Source: Fibrobacter sp. (GTDB lineage: Bacteria; Fibrobacterota; Chitinivibrionia; Chitinivibrionales; Chitinispirillaceae). Taken from it: a stretch of 64,000 bases of DNA. The position numbers and the translations under genes were made by a program. The notes under the pieces were generated by a model. The model did no database searches. It worked only from the letters and a program-made list of their open reading frames with translations, and was not told where the DNA came from. Below, piece after piece: positions 52,973 to 63,600 of the stretch; the first letter of the stretch is position 1; every line of letters begins with the position of its first letter. Where the stretch lies: the NCBI GenBank assembly GCA_012523595.1, contig JAAYIG010000222.1, positions 1-64,000 on the forward strand, in the 5' to 3' direction.

Positions 52973-54241
52973 TTATGTGGCTTGAAATTCCGGAAGTCCC
53001 GCCAGGTCAAGAGTCGCGAAATAATCATCGACTGTCTCTGCCCGCCTGATCTGAACCACCTCTCCGTTCTCCCGGAGCAGCAGTTCCGCAGAGCGAAGCT
53101 TCCCGTTATAGTTGAATCCCATCGAATGACCATGCGCGCCGGTGTCGTGTATGACAACCAGATCACCCGGGTCCAGCGACGGCAGCATACGGTCAATAGC
53201 GAATTTGTCGTTGTTTTCACACAGAGACCCGGTCACATCGTATTTGCATGCGGCATCCAGATTCTCTTTACCTATTACAGTGATATGATGATATGCACCA
53301 TAGAGTGCAGGACGCATAAGGTTTGCCATACACGAGTCAAGGCCGGCATAGGTTTTATAGGTCTTCTTGATATGAAGAACTCTTGACACGAGGTACCCAT
53401 GAGGTCCGGTAATCACCCTTCCGCACTCCATCTGCAGTTTTAAAGGATGTAAACCGGAACCGGCGATTATGCGCTCGTAGGCTTCCTTTACCCCGTCAGA
53501 GACCACCTTCAGATCAACCGGCTTCTGATCAGGACGGTAAGGGATTCCCACTCCTCCGCCCATATTGACAAACTCAAATCTTATACCTTCCGCATTGTAA
53601 ATTTCAACCGCAAGCTCGAAGAGCATCACCGCAGTGTCCACAAAATACTGGGGATTAAGCTCGTTTGAAGCCACCATCGTATGAAGTCCAAAACGACGCA
53701 CCCCCTTCTCCTTAAGCAGCCGATACCCCTGATGAAGCTGCTCACGGGTAAAACCGTATTTCGCCTCACTGGGATTACCGATGATGGAATTGCCGGTTCT
53801 TGAGGGCCCGGGATTGTATCGCAGACAGATCAGTTCAGGAATCCCTGCATACTTCTCCAGAAACGGAATATGAGTTATATCATCCAGATTGATTATAGCC
53901 CCCATCTCGCGGGCCTTTTTAAATTCCTGCGCCGGTGTGTCATTGGAAGAAAATATCACTTCCTCACCGGTAATTCCGGCTTTCTGTGCCAGAATAAGCT
54001 CAGGCAGAGAACTGCAGTCCGCTCCACCTCCTCCCTTCTTGATAATCTTGAGCAGATAAGGATTAGGCGCGGCTTTGACCGCGAAAAACTCCCTGAAACC
54101 CTCAGACCAACTGAATGCATCAATAAGTGTCCTGAGACTCTCTTTAATCCCACGCTCATCATATATATGAAAAGGAGTCGGATACTTTTCAATAATTTTT
54201 TTTATCTGTTCCGCAGTAAATGGAACCTTTTTCACACTCAT
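52973..54241 (-). CDS. lysA: Diaminopimelate decarboxylase-family protein
   Basis: The ATG at 54241 follows AAAGGG by five bases; 422 residues follow. It is a fold III PLP enzyme: FHIYDERGIKESL, the PLP lysine in FFAVKAAPNPYLL, HTMVASNELNPQYF, MGGGVGIPYRPDQKP (phosphate-binding GGG) and MECGRVITGPHG. The C-terminal barrel has YDVTGSLCENNDKFA with the Cys of the second active site. It would make lysine from meso-DAP; a related decarboxylase of another amino acid cannot be excluded. Confidence 0.88.
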   Translation of the reverse strand: MSVKKVPFTAEQIKKIIEKYPTPFHIYDERGIKESLRTLIDAFSWSEGFREFFAVKAAPNPYLLKIIKKGGGGADCSSLPELILAQKAGITGEEVIFSSNDTPAQEFKKAREMGAIINLDDITHIPFLEKYAGIPELICLRYNPGPSRTGNSIIGNPSEAKYGFTREQLHQGYRLLKEKGVRRFGLHTMVASNELNPQYFVDTAVMLFELAVEIYNAEGIRFEFVNMGGGVGIPYRPDQKPVDLKVVSDGVKEAYERIIAGSGLHPLKLQMECGRVITGPHGYLVSRVLHIKKTYKTYAGLDSCMANLMRPALYGAYHHITVIGKENLDAACKYDVTGSLCENNDKFAIDRMLPSLDPGDLVVIHDTGAHGHSMGFNYNGKLRSAELLLRENGEVVQIRRAETVDDYFATLDLAGLPEFQAT

Positions 54242-54332
54242 ATTCACCCTTTAAAACCAGTTAAAGAATATTGCTGTGCTTTAAACACAAGAATCGGAAA
54301 AATAAGATTTTTCCTGTAAGTTGTCACTACTT

Positions 54333-54986
54333 TCAGCCAAGCTGGCTAATAATCCTCTCCCACTCCTGATCAGGGGGAGCTTCTATTGTCCTGCGGTTTC
54401 CTGAGAGAGTAAAGGTAATCCGATAGGCATGGAGCATCAGCCTGGTAATTCCTCCTACTGGACGACAATAGCCATAGAGCCTGTCCCCAAGAACCGGATG
54501 TCCTATGGAGTAGAGATGAACTCTTATCTGATGCTTTCTGCCGGTTTGCGGCCTGACCTCAAGAAGTGTTGAATTACGCAGATTGCAAAGTACTCTGTAG
54601 CAGGTTAGAGATTCTTTCCCCCTTGAATCCACCCCCATCCGTCCCGATCCGAACTGATACAGCGGCTTATCGATCACCCCCTCACCATCCATCATCCCTT
54701 CTGCAACAGCCAGATAAACCTTGTTGATCTCTCTTTTTTCAAACTGAAGATTCAGTTCCCGATGAGTCGATGCATCCCTGGCAAAAAGAACTACCCCGCT
54801 GGTTTCTCGATCCAGCCTGTGCACAACAAATATCTTTCCCCCACAGTAATCCTCCAGCCTCCTTACCAGAGTGTCTGAATCACTGACTCCTCTTCCGGGA
54901 ATGACAATCGTCCCGGGCTCCTTGTTCAAGGCAATAAGATGACTGTCCTCATAGAGTATCTGTAAACGCGTGGACTGTAAAGGCAT
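54333..54986 (-). CDS. RluA-family 23S rRNA or tRNA pseudouridine synthase
   Basis: The 217-residue protein has the RluA catalytic motif HRLDRETSGVVLFA with Asp, then REINKVYLAV, RPQTGRKHQIRVHLYSIGHPVLGDRLYG, and MLHAYRITF. It lacks an S4 domain. Its position target in RNA cannot be told from the sequence. It starts directly after the nitroreductase stop, so they are translated from one message. Confidence 0.92.
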   Translation of the reverse strand: MPLQSTRLQILYEDSHLIALNKEPGTIVIPGRGVSDSDTLVRRLEDYCGGKIFVVHRLDRETSGVVLFARDASTHRELNLQFEKREINKVYLAVAEGMMDGEGVIDKPLYQFGSGRMGVDSRGKESLTCYRVLCNLRNSTLLEVRPQTGRKHQIRVHLYSIGHPVLGDRLYGYCRPVGGITRLMLHAYRITFTLSGNRRTIEAPPDQEWERIISQLG

Positions 54987-55520
54987 CTACTTCAAATCTT
55001 CCCTGCTGCCGCCGAAATGCTCCCAATGCACTATCTGGTCCAGTTCTTTTCGCTTTTTAGTGGATCGCTCGATGGATGGATATCCCAGAGGAGTAAAAGC
55101 CACGGGCTCAACATTATCAGGAAGCCTCAACACCCTGCATGCCTCCGGATAATTGAAAGCACCTACCCAGCATGTACCCAGACCCATTTCCGCGGCAGCA
55201 AGGGTCAGATGATCCAATGCTATGGCAATATCAACATCTCCATATTCCTTCCCATCGGTTCTCTTCCAGGATATGTTTCTGTCACAACATGCTGCAATTA
55301 TAACCGGCGCAGCCAGAAACCATGGTCTGTTGTAAACCGCCTCAAGTCTCAGTTTAAACTCCGTGCTACGAATCACTATAAAATTCCAGGGCTGATTGTT
55401 GCAGGCCGATGGAGCCCATCTTGCCGCTTCCAGCACCTTCAACACCAGTTCATCACTTACAGGCCTTTCCTGAAAGCCGCGCACAGAGTATCTCTTCTTT
55501 ATCAGTTCGATAAAATCCAT
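54987..55520 (-). CDS. Nitroreductase-family FMN protein
   Basis: I choose the ATG at 55520 (GAGGAGG four bases upstream), giving 177 residues. It matches the short nitroreductase family: IKKRYSVRGFQERPVSDELVLKVLEAARWAPSACNNQPW with the FMN-binding Arg and Ser/Asn residues, ALDHLTLAAAEMGLGTCWVGAF and VEPVAFTPLGYP. It would reduce nitro- or quinone compounds with NAD(P)H. It is the first gene of the operon that runs to 48.5 kb. Confidence 0.92.
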   Translation of the reverse strand: MDFIELIKKRYSVRGFQERPVSDELVLKVLEAARWAPSACNNQPWNFIVIRSTEFKLRLEAVYNRPWFLAAPVIIAACCDRNISWKRTDGKEYGDVDIAIALDHLTLAAAEMGLGTCWVGAFNYPEACRVLRLPDNVEPVAFTPLGYPSIERSTKKRKELDQIVHWEHFGGSREDLK

Positions 55521-55659
55521 ATCCCTCCTCACTTCTCTTCCTCTTAACTTCGGATAAACTCTGATTTATGGATTGTTTGTACTCAAAGGGGACTTAAAAA
55601 GAATTCGCCGCTATACTGATAGTATGGCGGCGAATAACTCTCAGTACCGATTCAACAGG

Positions 55660-57996
55660 TTATTCCTGATTCTGCAGTTTTTCCATCTCTCTCTTCAGCT
55701 TCTCGATCTCAGCATCGATCTGCTTCTGCTCCTCCTCCATCTGCTGCTGTACTTTTTCTATACCGGACTGGCCAACGATCTTCTGTACCGTTGCCAGGGC
55801 GTAATCGATATCATCCCGTACAGCATCGATCGACCGGGCAAAGAAAGCTGCACGGCCAAATTCGCGTGAGAATGTGAAGTATTCGTTGAATTTAGCAATA
55901 TATTTATCCTGCTCGCTGCGGAGGCTGTCTGCCTGAGTACCCATGGTGGCAGTCTGTCCCACCATAGAGATGTTATCGACTTTATCAGCCATGAAATTGT
56001 GAGACATACGATTGCTTTCATACTGCATCCGTGAGTAGTTAAGAGAATCCTCACTTGGTGTAGAAAAAGTTCTTATCTTCTCCGAAGCTGTTTTCAGAAG
56101 CGCGAGTGATTGCGCATACTGTTTCTGCAGGAGATGGCCATAAGCCTGAATCAGCATACCTTCACACTGCAGAATACCCTTCTGGGATGTTTTGCTGAGC
56201 AACTGTCCTGTAGAGATACAGTCGGTCCACTGTCTGGCTTTAAGCGCTGTCCACCCCTGCCCAAGTAATGCATCCTCAGCGTAGTAACTGGTGGTAGGAA
56301 CCATTCTAAGAGCCACAACTGCTTTGGACAGAGTGTTCTCTTCATAGAAGATATATCCCAGGAAGAGATAAGATCTGTTAACGACTTCCTTCTGTGCAGG
56401 TGTCTCAGCTTTGGCCCCGACACAATTCTCCAGAGCCATTACAATCTCGCTCATATCTGAATCCAGACGGGCCCGTGCGATGGCAATTGCGTGCTGAGCG
56501 AAGATGTAGTCAGGATGTTCCTCAGGAACGATAGAGAGGACCTGAATTGCTTTCTGCAGGTCGTTTGTCTGCAGATGGGTCTGCCCCATCAGATAAGCGC
56601 CATGAAAACGGAGCGAATCGGGAACATTGGGTTTACTCAATTCAATGAACTGATTTGTCACATTTGAAAAATCGCCGTTTCGGTAGAAAACTCTCATCAG
56701 ACCCAGATCAGCATGAGGAACAGCAGTACTGAGCGGAAACTCCTTCCTGGTGTTCTCGTAGTTCTTTACTGCCATCTCTCTCATGTCCAGCTCTTCCTGA
56801 CAACTGGCGCGATAGTACTGCACCCAGTCGTTCTTGAAGAAATCGGGGAATTCAACGAGGATACGGCTGAAAACGAAGAAGGCATCCCAGTATTTCTTTT
56901 CGGAATACAGACGACGGGCCCTGTTGTAGAGTTCGTTTGGAGACAGGCTTGCAAGACGAGCCATCCTTCTGGCAAAAGCCTCTTCCCTGTGCTTCCCGAA
57001 ATCCATCCGGCCGTAAATAGTATGACCCGTAGCATCATTCTGTGCCTCTGTCATGATATTGTACTGGTAAAGAAGCTCCAGGTCGCGGCCTGAATTGACA
57101 GAGGGAAGATTGATTCCAAATGCCATTCCCCAGTAATCAATAGCATCCTCATCAAAACCGAACTGAAGGTAGAGTTTGAACATGCGCAGAAGCCATGCAC
57201 CCAGTTTCAGATTGATGTCCCATTCGATCTTTTTTGCCAGGCTCACTCCTCCATCACTGAGCCTGAATTCATCCTTGGCAGCCCAGAAATCTTTAATATC
57301 GATATCAAGCGCGCTCTCAAGCCTTCTTTCCCAGTAGTTGGCAATCCATGACAACTTGATATCTCTTGAATATTGGCCGGTACTTTTAAAATCCGGCATA
57401 TAGGATTTTCCCATAGTGGGAGCAATAAGGTTTATGGTTGAAAGCCCAAGCACATGATCCCCGAGTAAAGCATGGCGAAGCAGACGGTAGGTAATCCCGA
57501 TATCAATTCCTGTACCTCTCCTGGAGTCACCGAAATTACTGGAATAAGCTAAGTTAAAATTAATACCGGCTGAGAGTTTATCCCAGAAATGCCACGCATA
57601 GGAAAACATGACAAATGCATTCAGGTTAGATAAAGAGGACTCTCCCGGGACAATCTGACCTGACTCTGTATCCCGACCCTGCGTCACTGTACCCTCCGGG
57701 GATCCCAGTACCGTTACCCCCACCGACTGATAAAGCCCGATAGGAACAACAACACCAACTTCCACATGTTTGAACTCTCCAGACAGTATAGGAGCAAAGG
57801 CTACCCTTATGGAGACGTAATTTTCTTCTGTCATCAGGGCCGCATTGGTCAGCGGCGAATGATGAGCTATCATGTCACGCCAACGCTGAGTAAGAAGGTA
57901 TTCACCTGCCAGACCATCCGCCCGCACAGTTTGCAGGCTGGTCAGCAGGAAAAGAAAAGGTAGTATTACCCAGTAATTAGTCCTTCTAATTAACAT
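55660..57996 (-). CDS. Outer-membrane protein with TPR region and C-terminal coiled coil
   Basis: The protein has 778 residues and a signal peptide (WVILPFLFLLTSLQTVRA). Residues about 60-340 look like a membrane barrel: many Gly/Phe/Tyr strands (FKHVEVGVVVPIGLYQSVGVTV) and KLYLQFGFDEDAIDYWGMAFGIN. Residues 350-640 have TPR-like helices (LYNRARRLYSEKKYWDAFFVFSRIL, AVKNYENTRKEFPLSTAVP, AIQVLSIVPEEHPDY). The last 40 residues are a charged coiled coil (QMEEEQKQIDAEIEKLKREM). I know no named family; it may scaffold an envelope complex. Confidence 0.7.
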   Translation of the reverse strand: MLIRRTNYWVILPFLFLLTSLQTVRADGLAGEYLLTQRWRDMIAHHSPLTNAALMTEENYVSIRVAFAPILSGEFKHVEVGVVVPIGLYQSVGVTVLGSPEGTVTQGRDTESGQIVPGESSLSNLNAFVMFSYAWHFWDKLSAGINFNLAYSSNFGDSRRGTGIDIGITYRLLRHALLGDHVLGLSTINLIAPTMGKSYMPDFKSTGQYSRDIKLSWIANYWERRLESALDIDIKDFWAAKDEFRLSDGGVSLAKKIEWDINLKLGAWLLRMFKLYLQFGFDEDAIDYWGMAFGINLPSVNSGRDLELLYQYNIMTEAQNDATGHTIYGRMDFGKHREEAFARRMARLASLSPNELYNRARRLYSEKKYWDAFFVFSRILVEFPDFFKNDWVQYYRASCQEELDMREMAVKNYENTRKEFPLSTAVPHADLGLMRVFYRNGDFSNVTNQFIELSKPNVPDSLRFHGAYLMGQTHLQTNDLQKAIQVLSIVPEEHPDYIFAQHAIAIARARLDSDMSEIVMALENCVGAKAETPAQKEVVNRSYLFLGYIFYEENTLSKAVVALRMVPTTSYYAEDALLGQGWTALKARQWTDCISTGQLLSKTSQKGILQCEGMLIQAYGHLLQKQYAQSLALLKTASEKIRTFSTPSEDSLNYSRMQYESNRMSHNFMADKVDNISMVGQTATMGTQADSLRSEQDKYIAKFNEYFTFSREFGRAAFFARSIDAVRDDIDYALATVQKIVGQSGIEKVQQQMEEEQKQIDAEIEKLKREMEKLQNQE

Positions 57997-58038
57997 CTCC
58001 CGCCTCTCTCCGTTTTTGTATTAGAAAAGAACCGATGT

Positions 58039-60537
58039 TTATCTCTGTATTGCAACTTTAATATTGCCAATTCTGGTCTTTCTGGCGACGTCTGTGGTTA
58101 CCACTCTTACAAGGTAAATCCCTCTTCCGACAAGCCGACCGTTGTCATTGGTCCCGTCCCAGTAAATTCCGTAATCATTCCCGGCAGCCTTGAACACGTA
58201 CAGATTTGACCTCACGATGTTCCCGACAGCATCATAAACAACCGCTTTCCCAAAAGTGCTGTCAACAGGGCCAGGAATCTCCTGCAACGGTTTACCCTTG
58301 ACCTGAATTCCTATTACAGTCCCGTATTCCTTATTGGCAAATTCAACAGCGACCTGCTTCTGAATCACAGGAGCATAATAATTCTGAACTGCAGTAGAAA
58401 TCTTTGTCTTCTGCGGTATAAAAGGATTATTGCTGGGAATATAATTTATACTCACAGCACCCCACTCCACTGGAGCTTTACGTCCATTAGCCGGCGGACT
58501 GTTTGATGCCTTATCTTTTACATTTCCCGATGATGCCAGTTGGATACTGTCTCTGTCGGTCTCGACACTTATTTTATCGGAAACAACCAGCAGTGCAGTA
58601 CTGTCATCCAGAATAGAAATCGAAGAGAAGGCGTCTGAAACACGGGTTCCACCCCGGTGATAAGAAAATAGAGCGTTAGGATCAGGATTGGGAGGCCAGT
58701 TTACAAGCTCACTGATGGTTGCTTTTATGGTATCGGGTGTTCCGGATGTACTCTGCTGGCTTCTCAGAGCACCGGGATAGTAAAGAGCCCTGCTTACAAC
58801 TGGACCGGCTCCATCCGTACAGACATAATCGTGTACCGCTACCAGGTCAGTTCCACCCTGGATGGAAAGACGTGGTGTCCAGCCAGTCTGAAATTCACCA
58901 CCAGTTTTCTCTTTTAAATACACACTGAAAGTGTTCCCGCCTGAGGCCCTGATACTGTCAATAGTGAATACTACCCCTCCATTTACAATCCGGAAAAGAG
59001 GAATCATATCATCTGTGATTACAACCGAGGCGTCAAATGTCAGATCGATTCTATCAAGATAGCCGTTTCCATTATTATCCCTTGTCACAGCCGAACTCAG
59101 CTCGATCTGAGTTGTCCTGACCATCACATTAACAACCGCCGGTATCAGATTCGATTCAGTGACTCTGATCTGGGTCAATCCGCCGTTTACCTTTCCCACG
59201 ACCGCCTGGTATTTGTTCCCCTCCGGAGTTACAGTTGCCACCTGCGGATTTGTACTCTGCCACTGGGCATTATCCGCAAAGCGGATAAAATTACCCAGAC
59301 TGTCCCGTACAACAGCATATAAAGTTGCACTGTTTACATTCTCAGGGATCAGCAGTGAATCAAGACTGCTGTCTGTCGTCTGGATAATATCGGGGGTCTG
59401 CTGGATTGTTATATGATGCGGTTTCCCGGGGCCGATGTAAAGCCTCACTGAAGCAATTGCCGGAGCCTGAGTAGGATCGTTGGGATTAACAAAACGCGCC
59501 GTAAGGGTCACCGTGCCAAACGCTTTGGTGGGAAGAAGCTGTGCAATACCATCAGTCTGGGAAATTAAAGTGACATTTCCATCTGCACCGGTTAACTCCC
59601 ATGTAACAAGACTATCCCACTCCGGTTTCCAGACACTACTGTCAAAAACATGTGCATAAACATTGAATAATTCCCCGACACGGATTGTATCGCCCCCCCC
59701 CATAGGTATATTCCCATTGACATCCGGTGCTCCCGGCTTGGAATAAAGCCTCAGTATGGCAGGAGGAGTAAAAAGGTTTGTCGATACTCTGATTGTGCTG
59801 TTGGTTGTATGACGCTCTGCATAGAAGAAATCAAAGGGGAACTTTACGCCTTCAACAAGGCCATACTCAGCGGCGATACTATCCAGATTAATAGTACCGG
59901 CTTGTGAACCATGTATCCCGCCAAGATCCATGGCCAGTTTTCCGTTGATAAATGCCCAGACATCATCATCACCAAGGAAGTTAAACGTCAGTCCCTTCTT
60001 GTAGGTAAAAGTCGTATGAAGTTCCATGGTGAAGGAGAAGTTGTGGCGATATCTGGAGGGTTCATCACCAAAGCCCTTGCCATCGATCCAGAAAAACTCC
60101 GGAGTACCGTTTCTTCCACTCCGTTCAAACTCGTATACACCATCGCCAGCATGAATAAAAGGAAGGGAGTCCACGATAACGATGTTTTTAAAAGCTGTAT
60201 CATGGTCGAGTGTTGTTATACTCCCCAAAGTACCATTTCTGTCTGTGTAGACCGGGACAGTAGAATCACCCGGAGTCCATGGGCGGAACCATTTGTCGAC
60301 ATAATAGTTAAAGAATGGTTTTGGACCCAGAACCGGTTTACGGTCAGCCGAGAGTGTATCGGCCACCATCCCCTGTTTAAGGCCTCCATTGTGATTAGGC
60401 TCGAATTCGGGATTAGTTCCGTCCGCATGAAAATCGTAGAAAGTCACCTGAATCCACAGAGTGTCAGGGTACTGCTGGGAAAGAGCGGACGACATCATAA
60501 GAAGAATTGGGAAGAAAAACAGGGTAAAGCGTTTCAT
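58039..60537 (-). CDS. Secreted fibro-slime domain protein
   Basis: The 832-residue protein has a signal peptide (FTLFFFPILLMMSSALSQ) and a fibro-slime domain at residues 20-260: LWIQVTFYDFHADGTNPEF, then NFSFTMELHTTFTYKKG, FLGDDDVWAFINGKLAMDLGG and HGSQAGTINLD, typical of this PA14-related group first noted in Fibrobacter succinogenes. Ig-like repeats follow. The C-terminal 70 residues (VYDAVGNIVRSNLYVFK, GIYWDGTNDNGRLVGRGIYLVRV) are a FlgD-like, type IX-tail-like domain. It probably takes part in cell-surface attachment to polysaccharide. Confidence 0.88.
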   Translation of the reverse strand: MKRFTLFFFPILLMMSSALSQQYPDTLWIQVTFYDFHADGTNPEFEPNHNGGLKQGMVADTLSADRKPVLGPKPFFNYYVDKWFRPWTPGDSTVPVYTDRNGTLGSITTLDHDTAFKNIVIVDSLPFIHAGDGVYEFERSGRNGTPEFFWIDGKGFGDEPSRYRHNFSFTMELHTTFTYKKGLTFNFLGDDDVWAFINGKLAMDLGGIHGSQAGTINLDSIAAEYGLVEGVKFPFDFFYAERHTTNSTIRVSTNLFTPPAILRLYSKPGAPDVNGNIPMGGGDTIRVGELFNVYAHVFDSSVWKPEWDSLVTWELTGADGNVTLISQTDGIAQLLPTKAFGTVTLTARFVNPNDPTQAPAIASVRLYIGPGKPHHITIQQTPDIIQTTDSSLDSLLIPENVNSATLYAVVRDSLGNFIRFADNAQWQSTNPQVATVTPEGNKYQAVVGKVNGGLTQIRVTESNLIPAVVNVMVRTTQIELSSAVTRDNNGNGYLDRIDLTFDASVVITDDMIPLFRIVNGGVVFTIDSIRASGGNTFSVYLKEKTGGEFQTGWTPRLSIQGGTDLVAVHDYVCTDGAGPVVSRALYYPGALRSQQSTSGTPDTIKATISELVNWPPNPDPNALFSYHRGGTRVSDAFSSISILDDSTALLVVSDKISVETDRDSIQLASSGNVKDKASNSPPANGRKAPVEWGAVSINYIPSNNPFIPQKTKISTAVQNYYAPVIQKQVAVEFANKEYGTVIGIQVKGKPLQEIPGPVDSTFGKAVVYDAVGNIVRSNLYVFKAAGNDYGIYWDGTNDNGRLVGRGIYLVRVVTTDVARKTRIGNIKVAIQR

Positions 60538-60619
60538 AACCCCCCCCTTCTGCGGGCAAAAAAAGCGTTTAAATTGCAGAATTTTATGCCTTGACCCATA
60601 TTTTCCCTTTGAAACGGTG

Positions 60620-63600
60620 CTACAATCTCTTAAGGATTGCTTTCACTTTTGCATTCTGTCCACCTTCATTAATATACATCTCAAAGAACTTTTTTGCTTT
60701 TTTTTCGTCTTTTTTAATATAATATATAGTTCCGATATGCCTGAAAGCCTCCAGAGCCTGTATTTTATCAATCTTCACAGCCCTCAGATAAGCCTCTAAA
60801 GCATCATCTTGTTTCTTCATCATCCTGTACTCATGCCCTAAAGCCATGTAAAGCATTACATTTTTCTTGTTCTGCCGGATACCTTCCTTGATAGTTTCTA
60901 TAGCTTTTGCATGATCTTTGCTTTTGCTTGTGATACGGGCGATGCAGTAGTGAACATCCGGATGATCCGGCTGCCGGCGCAAAACTTCCTGGTAAAGATC
61001 CATGGCTGTAGGATAGTCCTGAGATCCCTCATAGGCTTTCCCCAGATCCAGGATCAACTGGACATTGTCAGGATCACCAGCCATAGCCATTCCGAAATAC
61101 GTGATAGCATTTGAATACTTACGCCTTGCCAGGCTTATTCTTCCGGCTGCATACTGAACTTCCGACACATTGGGAATCATCTTCAACGCCTTGGCAAAAT
61201 CAGCCATCGCCTGTTTGAGGTTTTTCTCGGCCTCAGCTATCTCTCCGCTGGCAAGATAGTACCACCCGGTCTTATTACTTGTGTTTCTGGCCAGTATCGC
61301 CTTAGCTTCAGGGATATTATTGTTCTTAAGATGAATATTACAGAGCCGGTACAGAGCTTCCCCATTACGCGGACTCTTGACTGTGATCGTTTGGTAAATA
61401 TCTCTGGCCTGGTCTATTTTACCAAGTTTGTAATATGACTGAGCCAGTTTAACCGAATTTACTTCATCGTACTCCATGGTGTTTACCACGATCTGGAGAT
61501 GCTTTGAGGCATTGCGGTAGTCCATCTCCTCGAAATAAATATCTCCCAAAGCCACATAACAATCACTACAGGATTTGTCGACCAAGATTGCATTTTCCAG
61601 AATCTGCTTTGCAGTGTCGTTATTACCTGTTGCCCTGTAAAGCAACCCGGCCCATCTAAGTGCAGCCGGCGGGGCCTTATCCCCCTTCACAACCGGACGA
61701 ATGGTCTTTAGTGCGTTTTCAAAAGCACCGACCCAGTAATAGGCCTCAGTCAAATTGATCCGATAATTGTTGTTTGAAGGTTCTCCGCTGACAGCCCGGT
61801 GAAAATAGTTGATCGCTTTCTTGTATTGACTCTGCATGGAAAGGCAGGTGCCAAGCATGTAGTTGGCCTCTATGTGACCAGACTGAAGACTGACAGCTTT
61901 ACGAAGATAACCCTCTGCTTTTGCAAAATCCTTCAACTGGTAATAGTAACGGGCAATCTGAAACTGCAGGTCCGCATTTTTCGGAGAACAGGTAGCTGCA
62001 GATTTTAACTGTGAAAGCCACTTTTCGTTATTACCAAGCTTCTCATAGATCTGGGCAAGTTTTATATGCAGATCGGTATCGCATTTCTTCAGCAAAGATG
62101 CTTCCTCAAGCACCTTTGCGGCATCGGCTGCTTTCGAAGCAGCAAGGAGCAGATCAGCCAGTTCCATACGTATCTGGACATTTTTACTGTCAAGCTGAGC
62201 CCATTTGATAAGAAGGTCTGTCAACTGCTTGCTGTTTTTGGTTTCCCTGTAACATCTGGCAAGCATATCTATGATTTCAATGTCCTTGTTGTTGATCTCA
62301 AGGGCTTTGGCCAGAGGATTCACGGCACTTGAGAGATTTGAGGCTCTTACATATGCTATTCCGATTTTCTTGAAGAGATCGAAATTGCTGCCCATCATTG
62401 TAGATGCTTTCTCGAGAGTTTTCGCCGCTTCAGCATACTTCTTCTGCTCAAAGTAAAGGTTTCCAAGCTCATACCAGGCAGCAGAATCCCTTCCCGCCTT
62501 CTCGAGATACAGGCGGTAATTTTCTACAGCGGCACTTTTATCGCCTGTTTTTATTTGTGCCCTGGCAAGCAAACCCTGCAGATCATTAGGAACATCACTG
62601 AACCGCAAAGCCCTCTCCAGCACTCTTATTGCATTCTTCCATTGCTGCATCGAACAGTAAAGCCGACCTAAACGCTGGAAACTCCGGGGATCATCCTTGA
62701 ATGCTTTGATATTAATCTCATACTGGGCCGCGGCCTCCTTTTTCATGTTCTGCTTCTCGTAGAGTTCCGCAAGACGGAAAGAGTATTCCTTGTGGTTTCC
62801 AGCCAGAGCCAGATACTTTTTGTACATGCTGATGGCATTTGTAACCTTGTTTGATTTCTCATAAACACTGGCAGCGAGTTCGATCGCTTCCAGGTTGCGG
62901 GGATTCTTACTAAGCAAAAAGGTCAGATGAGTTTCCGCTTTGGCATGCTGATCGGTGTTGCAGTAAGCAGTAGCCAACATCCAGGCCTCCCGCTCATTTA
63001 TCTTTGACGGGGGAAAGCCTTGAAGATGGTTGATTACAGCCTTGTAATTTTTATCATCAAATTCCAGATACGCCAGTTGGAGATTGATGTTGCTGTCAAC
63101 ATATTTTCTATCAAGAAATGTAGTAAAGACACTTTTAGCTTTGGCTTTATTTCCGCTTTTCAGGAAGAGTTTTCCGGCTTCGGCAAGTTTACTCTTGTAT
63201 TTTTCATTATTTATGGCAAAAAGCCTCATCAATGCCTCTGCAGCAGCACTGTCTTTTCCCGATTTCTCCAGCACTCCAGCCAGTTCCATCCATGCATCTT
63301 CCCTGGACGGGTCTTTCTTTACGCATGCCTCATAGGCAGAGACAGCGTCCTGTTGCGCCCCAATAACGGCGTACTCTTTTCCAATCTGGAAATAGGTCTC
63401 GGCATCTGTTTCACCCGCTTTCCGGGCTTTGGCATAATAAGACTGAGCTCCAGCTTTGTCCTTGAGCCGCAGGGAGATGATTGTCAACCTGTATAGAGCA
63501 TGTGCACCTCCGGCTCCCCTTTTGACAAGTTCCTGGTATTCAGTCCTGGCCTCTGTCGCAGTGGAGACCTCGTATGCCAGAGAGGCGATCGAGGACTGAA